DNA of 57,677 nt, from contig JAUNLH010000004.1 of the NCBI GenBank assembly GCA_030532365.1, positions 1-57,677 of the forward strand, in the 5' to 3' direction. The notes under the pieces were generated by a model. The model saw only the letters and a list, made by a program, of their open reading frames with translations. It had not been told where the DNA came from and searched no databases. Positions 46,652 through 54,869 of the stretch are shown here, in pieces (position 1 is the stretch's first letter; each line of letters opens with the position of its first letter). The position numbers and the translations under genes are program-made. This stretch comes from Porphyromonas sp. Lineage in GTDB: Bacteria; Bacteroidota; Bacteroidia; Bacteroidales; Porphyromonadaceae.

Positions 46652-48844
46652 ATGACTAAGCGAAGAATTTTAATCGGGTTGATGCTGCTGACCACCTTGT
46701 TTGTAGCTGGGGCTCAGTTCCCAACATTTGTCAATCCAGTACTCGAAGGGGTTGCCGATGTTGGCGTAATGAAGCATAATGGTCTCTACTACATCGGTGG
46801 TGTGCACACTGAAGGTGACTTTTTCTATTCATCGGATCTGGTGCACTGGTCAGAGCCAGTCCATGTAGTGGATATGGACAACGAATGGACTCGTGCGACT
46901 GGAGCTGGCAACGACCAGATACACTCCAACGACATGACTTACCACAATGGTCTCTTTCACCTCTATTGGTCTGTCAACTACTGGGGGACCGATAGGCACG
47001 TGGTCCATATAGCGCATGCTGTGTCTGAGTCTCCTACAGGTCCGTACTATGAGCCTGCTAAGCGGCACTGGCTGGAGAGCCGTATCGATCCTAAGCTCTT
47101 TAGAGACGACGACGGTCAGCTATACATGTATTACGTCAAGTTTACCTATGGCAATTGTATCTGGGTCAGGCCAATGTCGGACCCCGCTACCTTTTCCGGC
47201 GATTCACACTTGCTTATCGCCTCGCTTCCAGGCTCATGGGAAACTCTTGACAACCGTGTGGCAGAGGCTCCTTGGGTCCTAAAGTACAGAGGCAGGTACT
47301 ACCTAGTTTACAATGCCAACCATACCGCTCCTAGCTATGGCAATTACATGATGGGCGTTGCCGAGAGCGATAGCCCGATTGGTTTTAATGAAGGGAATAA
47401 GTACTCTGCTCCGCTCCTCTTTAGCAATGAGTTTGCGATCGAAAACGAAGGTAAACCGGTAGGGGAGAAGCTCTTCACTCCAGGACAGCCAAATGTAGTA
47501 CGGGGTCCTAATGGCTTTGAGTGGTGGATGGTCTACATGGCAAATATAGACCATCGAGAGCGAAGCCAGCATATCGATCGCGTGCACTTCTACGACACCG
47601 AGATGAAGATGTCGGGGATCACCGGTACTAAGCCTGTAGGCTATAGTCCAGCACCTGCCAAGCCGACAGTCGGGCAGATAGAGCCCTTCGAGCTCACAGA
47701 CCCACTTCCAGAGATGCCTAGTGCCAGCTCCTACTTGATCGAGAGTGGTTTGCGTACTGACGGTCATGCCACCTTCATCCTTCCTCTATCCGAAGACGGT
47801 GCAGCGGTACAGGTAGGTTTCAATAAAGCTGATAACAGCTGGCACTATACCGAAGTGCGAAGTGATGGCAAGGAGATCTCCCACTCAGAGCCTCTCTATG
47901 ATGGCTTTAGGTGGGATGTCTATCACCACATGCGTGTGGAGAAGGATCAAGACCTCCTCTCGGTGTGGCTCGATGATATGCAAGTGCTTCATAAGCAACC
48001 TCTCAGAGATGCTCAGATAGGAGGGAAGTTTAGCCCCTCACTAAGCGCGAGCGAGGGTACTACCTTTGCCGGCTTTTGCTATACGATCGGTTTCGACGCA
48101 AGAGATATCAAGCTCCAGCCCCATAGCACCCAAAGAGTGGGGGACCCCCTGTCTCAGTACGAGCTGACCTTTCGTTTGAACGCTCAAGGTGCAACTACGA
48201 TCTACCCCTGCTACCAAGATCCGCAAAACCATGTTGCTCTGCGATTTAATGAGCGTGGCGAGCTAATGGCATCAGTGGTAAACGAGGGTGAGACCACTCT
48301 TCGCACCTCGGTCTCCCTCGACTATGTAGAGCGGCTCTTCCCAGATAGCAAGTACACCGATTTTATCGAGCATCATTTCCAGCTCCCTGCTCCAACACTC
48401 ATCGATTGGCTAGAGGTCTCTACGAGAGATGCAGACGATCCTGAGCTGGTCGAGGGCGACATGTGGAGCCACTTCACACTAGAGTACCTGCTTGACGGTC
48501 AGTGGCATCCTATCGACCGATACCGGATAAAGGAGTCAGCGAGAGCTGAGGGGTACCAACGGCTCATCCCACCTGAGCCCATCCTCGTAGAGGCGATCCG
48601 TGCCACTAATGCTGAGCCTACAGACACTCGGAGACACATCTACACTATTGTGGCACACAAGCTATTTAGTCCTCAGAAGGACATTCGCTTGGTCCGAGAC
48701 CGAGGGGAGCTGTATCTATATCACGATCAGAAAGAAGCGCTACAGCTCTCGCTAGAGCATGAGACCGGCTCGGAGGTGCTGATAGAGTCGGACGACACCC
48801 CTATCCAGCTCCAACAAGTGCTTTATTACCATTTGAACTACTAG
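46652..48844 (+). CDS. GH43 family glycosidase with C-terminal extension, secreted
   Basis: The ATG at 46652 (MTKRRILIGLMLLTTLFVAGAQ, signal peptide) is preferred; the longer frame from 46607 would overlap the regulator. The 730 aa protein has a GH43 propeller at about 24-330. Its likely acids are D36 (GVADVGVM), D146 (RIDPKLF) and E205 (VAEAPWVL). About 360-540 looks like a beta-sandwich (LPLSEDGAAVQVGF), and a C-terminal discoidin-like or sandwich domain ends the protein. It begins 2 bases after the regulator stop. No lipobox, so it is probably periplasmic or released. Confidence 0.86.
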   Translation: MTKRRILIGLMLLTTLFVAGAQFPTFVNPVLEGVADVGVMKHNGLYYIGGVHTEGDFFYSSDLVHWSEPVHVVDMDNEWTRATGAGNDQIHSNDMTYHNGLFHLYWSVNYWGTDRHVVHIAHAVSESPTGPYYEPAKRHWLESRIDPKLFRDDDGQLYMYYVKFTYGNCIWVRPMSDPATFSGDSHLLIASLPGSWETLDNRVAEAPWVLKYRGRYYLVYNANHTAPSYGNYMMGVAESDSPIGFNEGNKYSAPLLFSNEFAIENEGKPVGEKLFTPGQPNVVRGPNGFEWWMVYMANIDHRERSQHIDRVHFYDTEMKMSGITGTKPVGYSPAPAKPTVGQIEPFELTDPLPEMPSASSYLIESGLRTDGHATFILPLSEDGAAVQVGFNKADNSWHYTEVRSDGKEISHSEPLYDGFRWDVYHHMRVEKDQDLLSVWLDDMQVLHKQPLRDAQIGGKFSPSLSASEGTTFAGFCYTIGFDARDIKLQPHSTQRVGDPLSQYELTFRLNAQGATTIYPCYQDPQNHVALRFNERGELMASVVNEGETTLRTSVSLDYVERLFPDSKYTDFIEHHFQLPAPTLIDWLEVSTRDADDPELVEGDMWSHFTLEYLLDGQWHPIDRYRIKESARAEGYQRLIPPEPILVEAIRATNAEPTDTRRHIYTIVAHKLFSPQKDIRLVRDRGELYLYHDQKEALQLSLEHETGSEVLIESDDTPIQLQQVLYYHLNY

Positions 48845-48882
48845 AAAAGAGGATACAATAACTAAGCAAAAACAAACTGAAG

Positions 48883-50031
48883 ATGAAACACTTACCCCAG
48901 ACACTTGTGATGCTCATGCTTCTAATGGTCGTGAGCGCATGTAATAAGAAAGAAGAGACCACCCTGCCGTACGAGCTCGTAGATGTCGAGAGCTTTGATG
49001 CTGAGGTCGAGGGCAAGCAGGTGCAGCTGATCACGCTAAAGAATAGCAATGGCATGGCACTGCAGGCGACCAACTACGGCTTGAGGCTGGTCTCCCTCTT
49101 CGTACCCGACCGCGACGATAACTATGCTGATGTAGCTGTAGGATACGAGAGCATCGATCATTACCTCAATACTACCAAGGAGAGATTTGTAGGGCCGGTA
49201 GTTGGGCGATATGCCAATAGAATCGCGAAGGGCTACTTTGAGATCGATGGAGTTGGCTATCAATTGCCTATCAATAACAATGGGCAGACGCTCCATGGCG
49301 GGCTCAAAGGGCTCGACTCACGTGTCTGGGAGGTCATACAGCAGGATGAGCAAGAGGTACACTTCAAGTACGTCTCCCCTGATGGCGAGGAGGGATTTCC
49401 TGGTACGCTTACGATAGAGGTGATCTATCGGCTCACGGATCAAGATGAGTTTTGTATCGAGTACACTGCCACTACCGACAAGCCAACTGTGGTCAACCTA
49501 TCTAGCCATGCCTTTTACAACCTTTCCGGCAGGAGCGATGCTTCGATCTTGGATCATGAGCTTACCATCTCTGCCCATGCGATCACACCGGTGGATGAGG
49601 TACTCATCCCTACGGGCAATCTAGAGCCAGTAGTAGGTACCCCCTTTGACTTCAATGAGGGCAAGCGGATAGGTCAGGATATAGCTGCGGACCATGAGCA
49701 GTTGAAGATGGGTCTCGGCTACGACCATAATTTCGTCTTAACGCGCGCCACGGAGAGTGATGTGGAGCATGTAGCTACACTTTATGAGCCTGTGAGTGGC
49801 CGCGTGATGGAGATCCTAACGGATCAGCCGGGGCTGCAGTTTTACAGCGGTAACTTCTTTGACGGAGAGGAGTCCGATAAGTATGGCAACCCCATCAACT
49901 ATCGTTCGGCGATGGCTCTAGAGACGCAGAAGTTTCCAGACGGACCTAACCATCCTGACTTCCCCGATACGCGCCTCAATCCAGGAGAGGTCTATACGCA
50001 CAAAGCGGTCTACCGATTTAGCACAAGATAA
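48883..50031 (+). CDS. Aldose 1-epimerase, lipoprotein
   Basis: 382 aa GalM-like mutarotase with a lipobox VVSAC (C20). The catalytic residues appear in NRIAKGYFEIDG, GQTLHGGLKGLDSRVWE (His), NLSSHAFYNLSGR (His), and FNEGKRIGQDI followed by GLGYDHNFVLT. The C-terminal QPGLQFYSGNFFDGEE and ALETQKFPDGPNHPDFP carry the general-base glutamate. It converts sugar anomers for downstream metabolism and is usual in glycan loci. It is co-transcribed with the GH43 gene 38 bases upstream and ends at a terminator. Confidence 0.92.
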   Translation: MKHLPQTLVMLMLLMVVSACNKKEETTLPYELVDVESFDAEVEGKQVQLITLKNSNGMALQATNYGLRLVSLFVPDRDDNYADVAVGYESIDHYLNTTKERFVGPVVGRYANRIAKGYFEIDGVGYQLPINNNGQTLHGGLKGLDSRVWEVIQQDEQEVHFKYVSPDGEEGFPGTLTIEVIYRLTDQDEFCIEYTATTDKPTVVNLSSHAFYNLSGRSDASILDHELTISAHAITPVDEVLIPTGNLEPVVGTPFDFNEGKRIGQDIAADHEQLKMGLGYDHNFVLTRATESDVEHVATLYEPVSGRVMEILTDQPGLQFYSGNFFDGEESDKYGNPINYRSAMALETQKFPDGPNHPDFPDTRLNPGEVYTHKAVYRFSTR

Positions 50032-50055
50032 TTAGCGATCAAAGCTAATCCGTAT

Positions 50056-50096
50056 AGCCCTAGTCGTTCACTACCAGGTGAGTGGCTAGGGCTTTT
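50056..50096 (+). terminator. Intrinsic terminator after the aldose epimerase gene
   Basis: A 16-bp stem (AGCCCTAG at 50056-50063 with CTAGGGCT at 50086-50093, extended inward with G-U pairs) and a 6-base loop are followed by TTTT. It closes the glycan locus. Confidence 0.85.
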
Positions 50097-50164
50097 CCCG
50101 TCCCTAATAAACGCGAGCTAGGGCGCACCTAGTGTTAATGCGGGGTGCGGATGGGGTGAGCCTT

Positions 50165-50267
50165 GACTTCGGAACTTGGAAAATCTGAGTTGGGAACTTA
50201 GAGTTGTCGAAGTTCGGAACTTAGGTGTATCGAAGTTGGGAACTTAGATTTTTTAAGTTCGGGTGTC
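50165..50267. repeat. Five-core palindromic array E
   Basis: Cores begin at 50165, 50187, 50210, 50233 and 50255. They read GACTTCGGAACTT, GAGTTGGGAACTT, AAGTTCGGAACTT, AAGTTGGGAACTT and AAGTTCGGGTGTC. The central triplets alternate CGG, GGG, CGG, GGG, CGG without exception. Both end spacers have 9 bases (GGAAAATCT and AGATTTTTT). It lies 69 bases past the epimerase terminator. 50268-50388 is G-rich with no further feature seen. Confidence 0.93.
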
Positions 50268-50388
50268 GGATTTCTGGAGGGTGGTTTTCTCTTTTTGCGG
50301 ATGTGGGGGTCGGCGTGTGATGAGATGGTGTTTGGGGTTATTCTGCACTTTGGTGGAGGTTATGGAGTAGGGAGTGAAAGATTATGGT

Positions 50389-50396
50389 TAATTTTG
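50389..50396 (+). promoter_or_regulatory. Candidate -7 promoter box for the CPBP gene
   Basis: TAATTTTG, an exact TAnnTTTG match, 38 bases before the ATG of the CPBP protease gene. It would drive the run CPBP-GH29-nfo-ispE-S9. Confidence 0.45.
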
Positions 50397-50434
50397 GCTT
50401 TAGGGGATGGGTGGGTAACTTTATTTTACATTAG

Positions 50435-51364
50435 ATGCGTATATCGATGGATCAGCAATTGGTTTCCTCTGCTTATCGTACCGACCGAAAAGTCTCTGCC
50501 GGTTACCTCTTTTTTCTGCTTGGAGCTATGGTCATCTTTGCTGCAGTGCTGGGGCTTTTTGTCGAGCCGATTGTAAGGCTTCTGGTGCGGGACTCTGCTT
50601 ATCAGGTCATTACGTCTCAGATCATTGGCTCTGTCTTGATCTTTTTCGTACCGCCTTGGGTGACGGAGTTTTATCATCGGAGGCGGAGTGAGAGTTTTCT
50701 CTACCGTCTGAGGCGTGAGGATACCGATCGGAGGTCGCTCCTTTGGGTGGCGGTGGTCTATTTGCTGGCGATCCCGTTGGTGGGTTTTCTCGCACATATA
50801 ATGGAGATCTTGCCCGTTCCGCTAGGGCTGAGGGAGTACCTCGAGGCTTCTGAGGCGTTGATAGAGGAGACGATGGCTGTGATGATGGGTGATAAGCGCC
50901 CTTTGAGCATGCTCTTGGTGGTCCTGAGCTTGGCTGTCTTGACGCCTATAGTGGAGGAGTTTTTCTTTCGCGGTGCCATACAAGGGTGGGCGCTGTCACG
51001 GGCTCTCAACAAGCATCTCGTGGTATGGATGGTGGCGCTGATCTTTAGTCTGGTGCACTTCGAGTGGGATGGTATGCTCGCTCGCTGGGCGCTTGGTGTG
51101 ATGCTGGGCTATGCCGCTTTGTATGGTGGGCTTTGGGCTTCGATCGTCCTTCATATGCTTAATAACTTTGTCGCTGTGCTGAGTCTATATTTCTTGGGTA
51201 GCGAGCTGGACTTCATCCCAAGGAGTAGGGGAGAGTTGCTCCTTATCTCACTCTCCTCCGCCCTTTCTATCATTGGCATTGCGCTGATTTTTAACTCGAT
51301 GAAAAAGACCTTGTGTCAAAGAGGTGAACTTAATAAGATTGATAAAAGTGATGAGAGTGAGTAA
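50435..51364 (+). CDS. CPBP (Abi) family intramembrane glutamic protease
   Basis: 309 aa multi-pass membrane protein with roughly seven hydrophobic helices. It carries the Abi/CPBP motifs: EEFFFR (E174, E175, R179), the FSLVHF histidine, and HMLNN near the end, which form the catalytic site of Rce1-type proteases. In bacteria these proteins process prenylated or membrane peptides, or give bacteriocin self-immunity; the substrate here is unknown. Its 3' end overlaps the fucosidase start by 14 bases. Confidence 0.88.
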   Translation: MRISMDQQLVSSAYRTDRKVSAGYLFFLLGAMVIFAAVLGLFVEPIVRLLVRDSAYQVITSQIIGSVLIFFVPPWVTEFYHRRRSESFLYRLRREDTDRRSLLWVAVVYLLAIPLVGFLAHIMEILPVPLGLREYLEASEALIEETMAVMMGDKRPLSMLLVVLSLAVLTPIVEEFFFRGAIQGWALSRALNKHLVVWMVALIFSLVHFEWDGMLARWALGVMLGYAALYGGLWASIVLHMLNNFVAVLSLYFLGSELDFIPRSRGELLLISLSSALSIIGIALIFNSMKKTLCQRGELNKIDKSDESE

Positions 51365-53183
51365 GAGTAGTTGGATCGCCCTAGTGGCTCTCCTTTTGGT
51401 ATCGCTATCTGCCTGTAAGCCAGGTGCGAATGAGGAGTATTATGAGCAGCATGTGACCTTCCCGGAGGGAGCGGATCTTGTGACTAAGGTGGATATGGCT
51501 TCGAGACTGGTGCCTTCGGAGCGTCAGCTGCAGTGGCAGCAGCTTGAGCTGACCGCCTTCATGCACTTTGGGATCAATACCTTTGAGGATGTCGAGTGGG
51601 GGAGTGGTGCGGCTGACCCGGCGCTTTTTAACCCTACTCTCTTGGATACAGATCAGTGGGTGAGGGAGCTGAAGGATGCGGGCTTTAAGATGGTGATACT
51701 CACAGCAAAGCATCATGATGGCTTCTGTCTGTGGCAGACGGAGACGACAGACTACAGCGTGCGATCTGCACCTTGGAAGGAGGGTAATGGCGATGTGGTG
51801 AAGGAGCTGGCTGCCTCCTGTCGTAAGTATGGCTTGAAGCTCGGGATCTACCTCTCTCCATGGGACCGCAACCATCCTACCTATGGTACTGGAGATGGAT
51901 ATAATGAGGTCTATCTGGAGCAGTTGCGGGAGCTCCTTTCTAACTATGGCAAGGTGGATGAGGTCTGGTTTGATGGCGCTAATGGTGAGGGTCCTAACGG
52001 CAAGCGCCAGGAGTACGACTGGGATCGGGTGCTGGAACTGATACGTGAGCTGCAGCCGGATGCGGTGACGGCGATCATGGGTGTAGATGCGCGCTGGGTC
52101 GGTAATGAGCGGGGGTATGGCAGAGAGACGGAGTGGAGCGCCACGGTATTGCCACCCAGCTCTCTCCCAGAGTCAAGAGAGATAACGGAGCGACTGGGGA
52201 TTGAGGCGACTTCGATGGATCTCGGCAGCCGTGACCTCCTAGCTCAGGCAACGGATCTCTACTGGTATCCTAGCGAGGTGGATGTATCTATCCGCCCGGG
52301 TTGGTTCTATCACGCTTCGCAGGACAAGGAGGTGAAGAGTCTCCAACAGCTAGCTGATATTTACTTTAGTTCAGTAGGGATGAACTCCAGCCTTCTGCTT
52401 AATATCCCTCCTAATAGGGAAGGGCGATTTGCCGAAGCTGACGTGCAGAGGCTGAGGGAGTTTGGAGCTTTCGTGAGACAATTTAACGATCATAACCTAG
52501 TCAAAGGTGCGAACTCTGCGGAGCTGGAGGTGGGAGAGAGCCTAGAGGTGACCCTCGATGGGAGTCGTTACTTCTCTAGTGTCCTCCTGCAGGAGAATAT
52601 AGCACGTGGTCAGCGGGTGGAGCGCTTCTCGGTCGAGGCGCTCATCGATGGCGAGTGGCACGAGGTGGCAGAGGGCACGACGATAGGATACAAGCGTATC
52701 TTGCTCCTTGACCGCCCCATCAAGGCAGAGTCATTGCGTGTTACGATCGAGCAGGCACGAGGTAAAGCACACCTCTCCTCTGTAGGGGCGCATCTGGTAC
52801 CTGATATTGCTCCGAGCGTGGCACCGGAGCTACAGTCACTCCTCTCTCGTGATCTCGTGGAGGTAAGACTGGAGGAGCCACTGACACTTTATACGGAGGA
52901 GATTGGTCGTGTAGCCGGTTTTGTCTACACCCCATCTCAGGAGGGGACAGCAGATACCTTGCCTCTCACTTTTGAGTGGAGTACGAGTGCGGATGGCGAA
53001 GAGTGGCAAGTGGTGATGGTCGGAGAGTTTTCTAACATCATCAATAACCCCATCCCGCAGGTGCGTGTGATGGATGAAAGGGCAAACCTAGAGCAATGGC
53101 TGCGACTGCGTGGTTATGCTCAGAGTGGCGAGGAGGTGCACCTCGCAGGAGATGAAGTTCAACTAATAGAGAAAGATAAGTGA
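51351..53183 (+). CDS. GH29 alpha-L-fucosidase, lipoprotein
   Basis: Retaining exo-fucosidase of GH29. The ATG at 51351 gives a lipoprotein signal ([22 protein letters not shown], lipid site C22) and 610 aa; an in-frame ATG at 51324 would add 9 residues. The TIM-barrel catalytic domain has [37 protein letters not shown] and [10 protein letters not shown] with nucleophile D208. The pattern fits subfamily B (alpha-1,3/1,4). A C-terminal beta-sandwich, discoidin-like region covers about 400-605. Host mucin or Lewis glycans are plausible substrates. Its stop overlaps the nfo start by one base. Confidence 0.92.
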   Translation: MRVSKSSWIALVALLLVSLSACKPGANEEYYEQHVTFPEGADLVTKVDMASRLVPSERQLQWQQLELTAFMHFGINTFEDVEWGSGAADPALFNPTLLDTDQWVRELKDAGFKMVILTAKHHDGFCLWQTETTDYSVRSAPWKEGNGDVVKELAASCRKYGLKLGIYLSPWDRNHPTYGTGDGYNEVYLEQLRELLSNYGKVDEVWFDGANGEGPNGKRQEYDWDRVLELIRELQPDAVTAIMGVDARWVGNERGYGRETEWSATVLPPSSLPESREITERLGIEATSMDLGSRDLLAQATDLYWYPSEVDVSIRPGWFYHASQDKEVKSLQQLADIYFSSVGMNSSLLLNIPPNREGRFAEADVQRLREFGAFVRQFNDHNLVKGANSAELEVGESLEVTLDGSRYFSSVLLQENIARGQRVERFSVEALIDGEWHEVAEGTTIGYKRILLLDRPIKAESLRVTIEQARGKAHLSSVGAHLVPDIAPSVAPELQSLLSRDLVEVRLEEPLTLYTEEIGRVAGFVYTPSQEGTADTLPLTFEWSTSADGEEWQVVMVGEFSNIINNPIPQVRVMDERANLEQWLRLRGYAQSGEEVHLAGDEVQLIEKDK

Positions 53184-54031
53184 TGCAGAAAAAACATATT
53201 GGAGCGCATGTCTCAGCCTCCGGAGGTGTACAAAACGCACCTCTTAATGCCGTGGAGATCGGTGCTAATGCCTTTGCTTTATTTACCCGAAATCAAAGGC
53301 AGTGGTACCCCAAACCGCTAGAAGAGGAGCAGATAGAGGGATTTAAGAAGAACTGTGCAGAGCACGGATTTGCACCGGAGTTCATACTCCCGCACGCCAG
53401 TTACCTGCTCAACCTTGGATCTCCAGACGAAGCTGGGCTCCAGAAGAGTAGGGGGGCATTTTTGGATGAGATGCAGCGCTGTGAGCTTTTAGGCCTAAAG
53501 TTGCTCAACTTTCACCCTGGTAGCCACCTCAAGAAGATATCAGAGGAGGAGTGCCTGAGTCGCATCGCAGAGAGCATCAACATAGCTCTGGAGAAGACCT
53601 CCGGTGTAGTGGCGGTGATCGAGAATACCGCCGGACAGGGCTCCAACGTGGGCTATCGCTTCGAGCACCTTGCAGAGATCATCGATCAGGTAGAGGATAA
53701 GAGCCGCGTCGGAGTCTGTATCGACACGGCACACTCCCTCGCAGCTGGCTACGACGTGAGTACCGGTGACGGCTATCACAAAGTTATGAAGGAGCTGGAC
53801 GATGTGGTCGGACTGGAGTACCTCCGAGGTATCCACCTAAATGACTCGATGAAGGTACTTGGGAGCCGCGTAGATCGGCATGCTCCCTTGGGCGAAGGTG
53901 AGATCTCAGGTGGACTTTTCGAGGCACTCATACAGGACCCACGTACGGACAACGTGCCGATTATTCTCGAAACGCCGCAGCCAGAGCGATGGGCTGAAGA
54001 GATCCTCTTGCTCCGCTCTTTTGTCTCTTAA
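53183..54031 (+). CDS. nfo: Deoxyribonuclease IV (endonuclease IV)
   Basis: Zinc AP endonuclease of base-excision repair. The ATG at 53183 overlaps the preceding stop in TGATG; an upstream in-frame GTG at 53180 is less likely. The protein has 282 aa, normal length. Metal ligands are visible in [43 protein letters not shown] and [20 protein letters not shown], ending with PIILETP. It is a single TIM barrel. Confidence 0.96.
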   Translation: MQKKHIGAHVSASGGVQNAPLNAVEIGANAFALFTRNQRQWYPKPLEEEQIEGFKKNCAEHGFAPEFILPHASYLLNLGSPDEAGLQKSRGAFLDEMQRCELLGLKLLNFHPGSHLKKISEEECLSRIAESINIALEKTSGVVAVIENTAGQGSNVGYRFEHLAEIIDQVEDKSRVGVCIDTAHSLAAGYDVSTGDGYHKVMKELDDVVGLEYLRGIHLNDSMKVLGSRVDRHAPLGEGEISGGLFEALIQDPRTDNVPIILETPQPERWAEEILLLRSFVS

Positions 54032-54048
54032 AGTAGCGATCTAGCGCA

Positions 54049-54858
54049 GTGCTGACCTCCCCTTGTGCCAAGCTCAACCTTGGACTACGCATACTCCGTA
54101 AGCGTAGTGATGGATACCATGAGATCCAGACCCTCTTCTACCCCATACCGCTCTACGATCTACTGGAGGTCTTACCTCACGACGGAGAGATAGCGTGGGA
54201 CGATGGCGGGTGGAGCGGGTCTCCGAGCGAGGAGAACCTCGTATATCGTGCCTACCGACTCCTACAGCAGGAGTACCCCACATTGCCCTCGGTGAGGATC
54301 ATCCTGCGTAAACGGATCCCCACTGGTGCGGGCTTAGGTGGCGGCTCGTCCGATGCTGCGTTTATGCTGAGATCGCTACAACGGCTCTTCGGGCTTCCGA
54401 TCTCGGAGGAGCGCTTAAAGCAGTTGGCGACGACCCTAGGTGCGGACGTTCCCTTTTTCCTCACGCCACAACCCAGTATCGGAGAGGGCATTGGCGAGAT
54501 TCTAACCCCCTATCCCCACCTGCCCGACCTTTCGGGCTGGCACCTAACATTGCTCCTACCTGGCATCCACATCTCTACCGCTCTGGCATACGCTGGAGTT
54601 GCCCCCTCGGACCAAGGAGAGGACCTAAGGGAGGTGCTGAGGAGACCGATTGAAGAGTGGCGCGAATGGCTACACAACGACTTCGAGGCATCGGTCTTTG
54701 CCAAGTATCCCCTCCTCTCTGAGCTGAAAGAGAGACTCTACCACAGCGGAGCCACCTACGCTGCTATGTCCGGCTCCGGTAGCACTCTCTTTGCACTGAG
54801 CCCCGAGCCATTGCCCCTCCAAGACCTTGATTGCGAATACAAAACACTCATATTATAA
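54049..54858 (+). CDS. ispE: 4-diphosphocytidyl-2-C-methyl-D-erythritol kinase
   Basis: Fourth step of the MEP pathway; GHMP kinase. The GTG at 54049 starts MLTSPCAKLNLGLRI, in the conserved PAKINL region, which supports this non-ATG start. The 269 aa protein has the ATP loop PTGAGLGGGSSDAAFML at about 92-107 and MSGSGSTLFAL near the end. The DVPFFL motif is also present. It sits 17 bases after nfo. The ispD gene of the same pathway is 22 kb away in the minus-strand run. Confidence 0.95.
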   Translation: MLTSPCAKLNLGLRILRKRSDGYHEIQTLFYPIPLYDLLEVLPHDGEIAWDDGGWSGSPSEENLVYRAYRLLQQEYPTLPSVRIILRKRIPTGAGLGGGSSDAAFMLRSLQRLFGLPISEERLKQLATTLGADVPFFLTPQPSIGEGIGEILTPYPHLPDLSGWHLTLLLPGIHISTALAYAGVAPSDQGEDLREVLRRPIEEWREWLHNDFEASVFAKYPLLSELKERLYHSGATYAAMSGSGSTLFALSPEPLPLQDLDCEYKTLIL

Positions 54859-54869
54859 CTCTATTTGAT

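Noticed and set aside
50295..50576. 93-residue plus-strand frame before the CPBP gene
   Set aside because: It overlaps the CPBP coding start in another frame and contains no recognisable domain.
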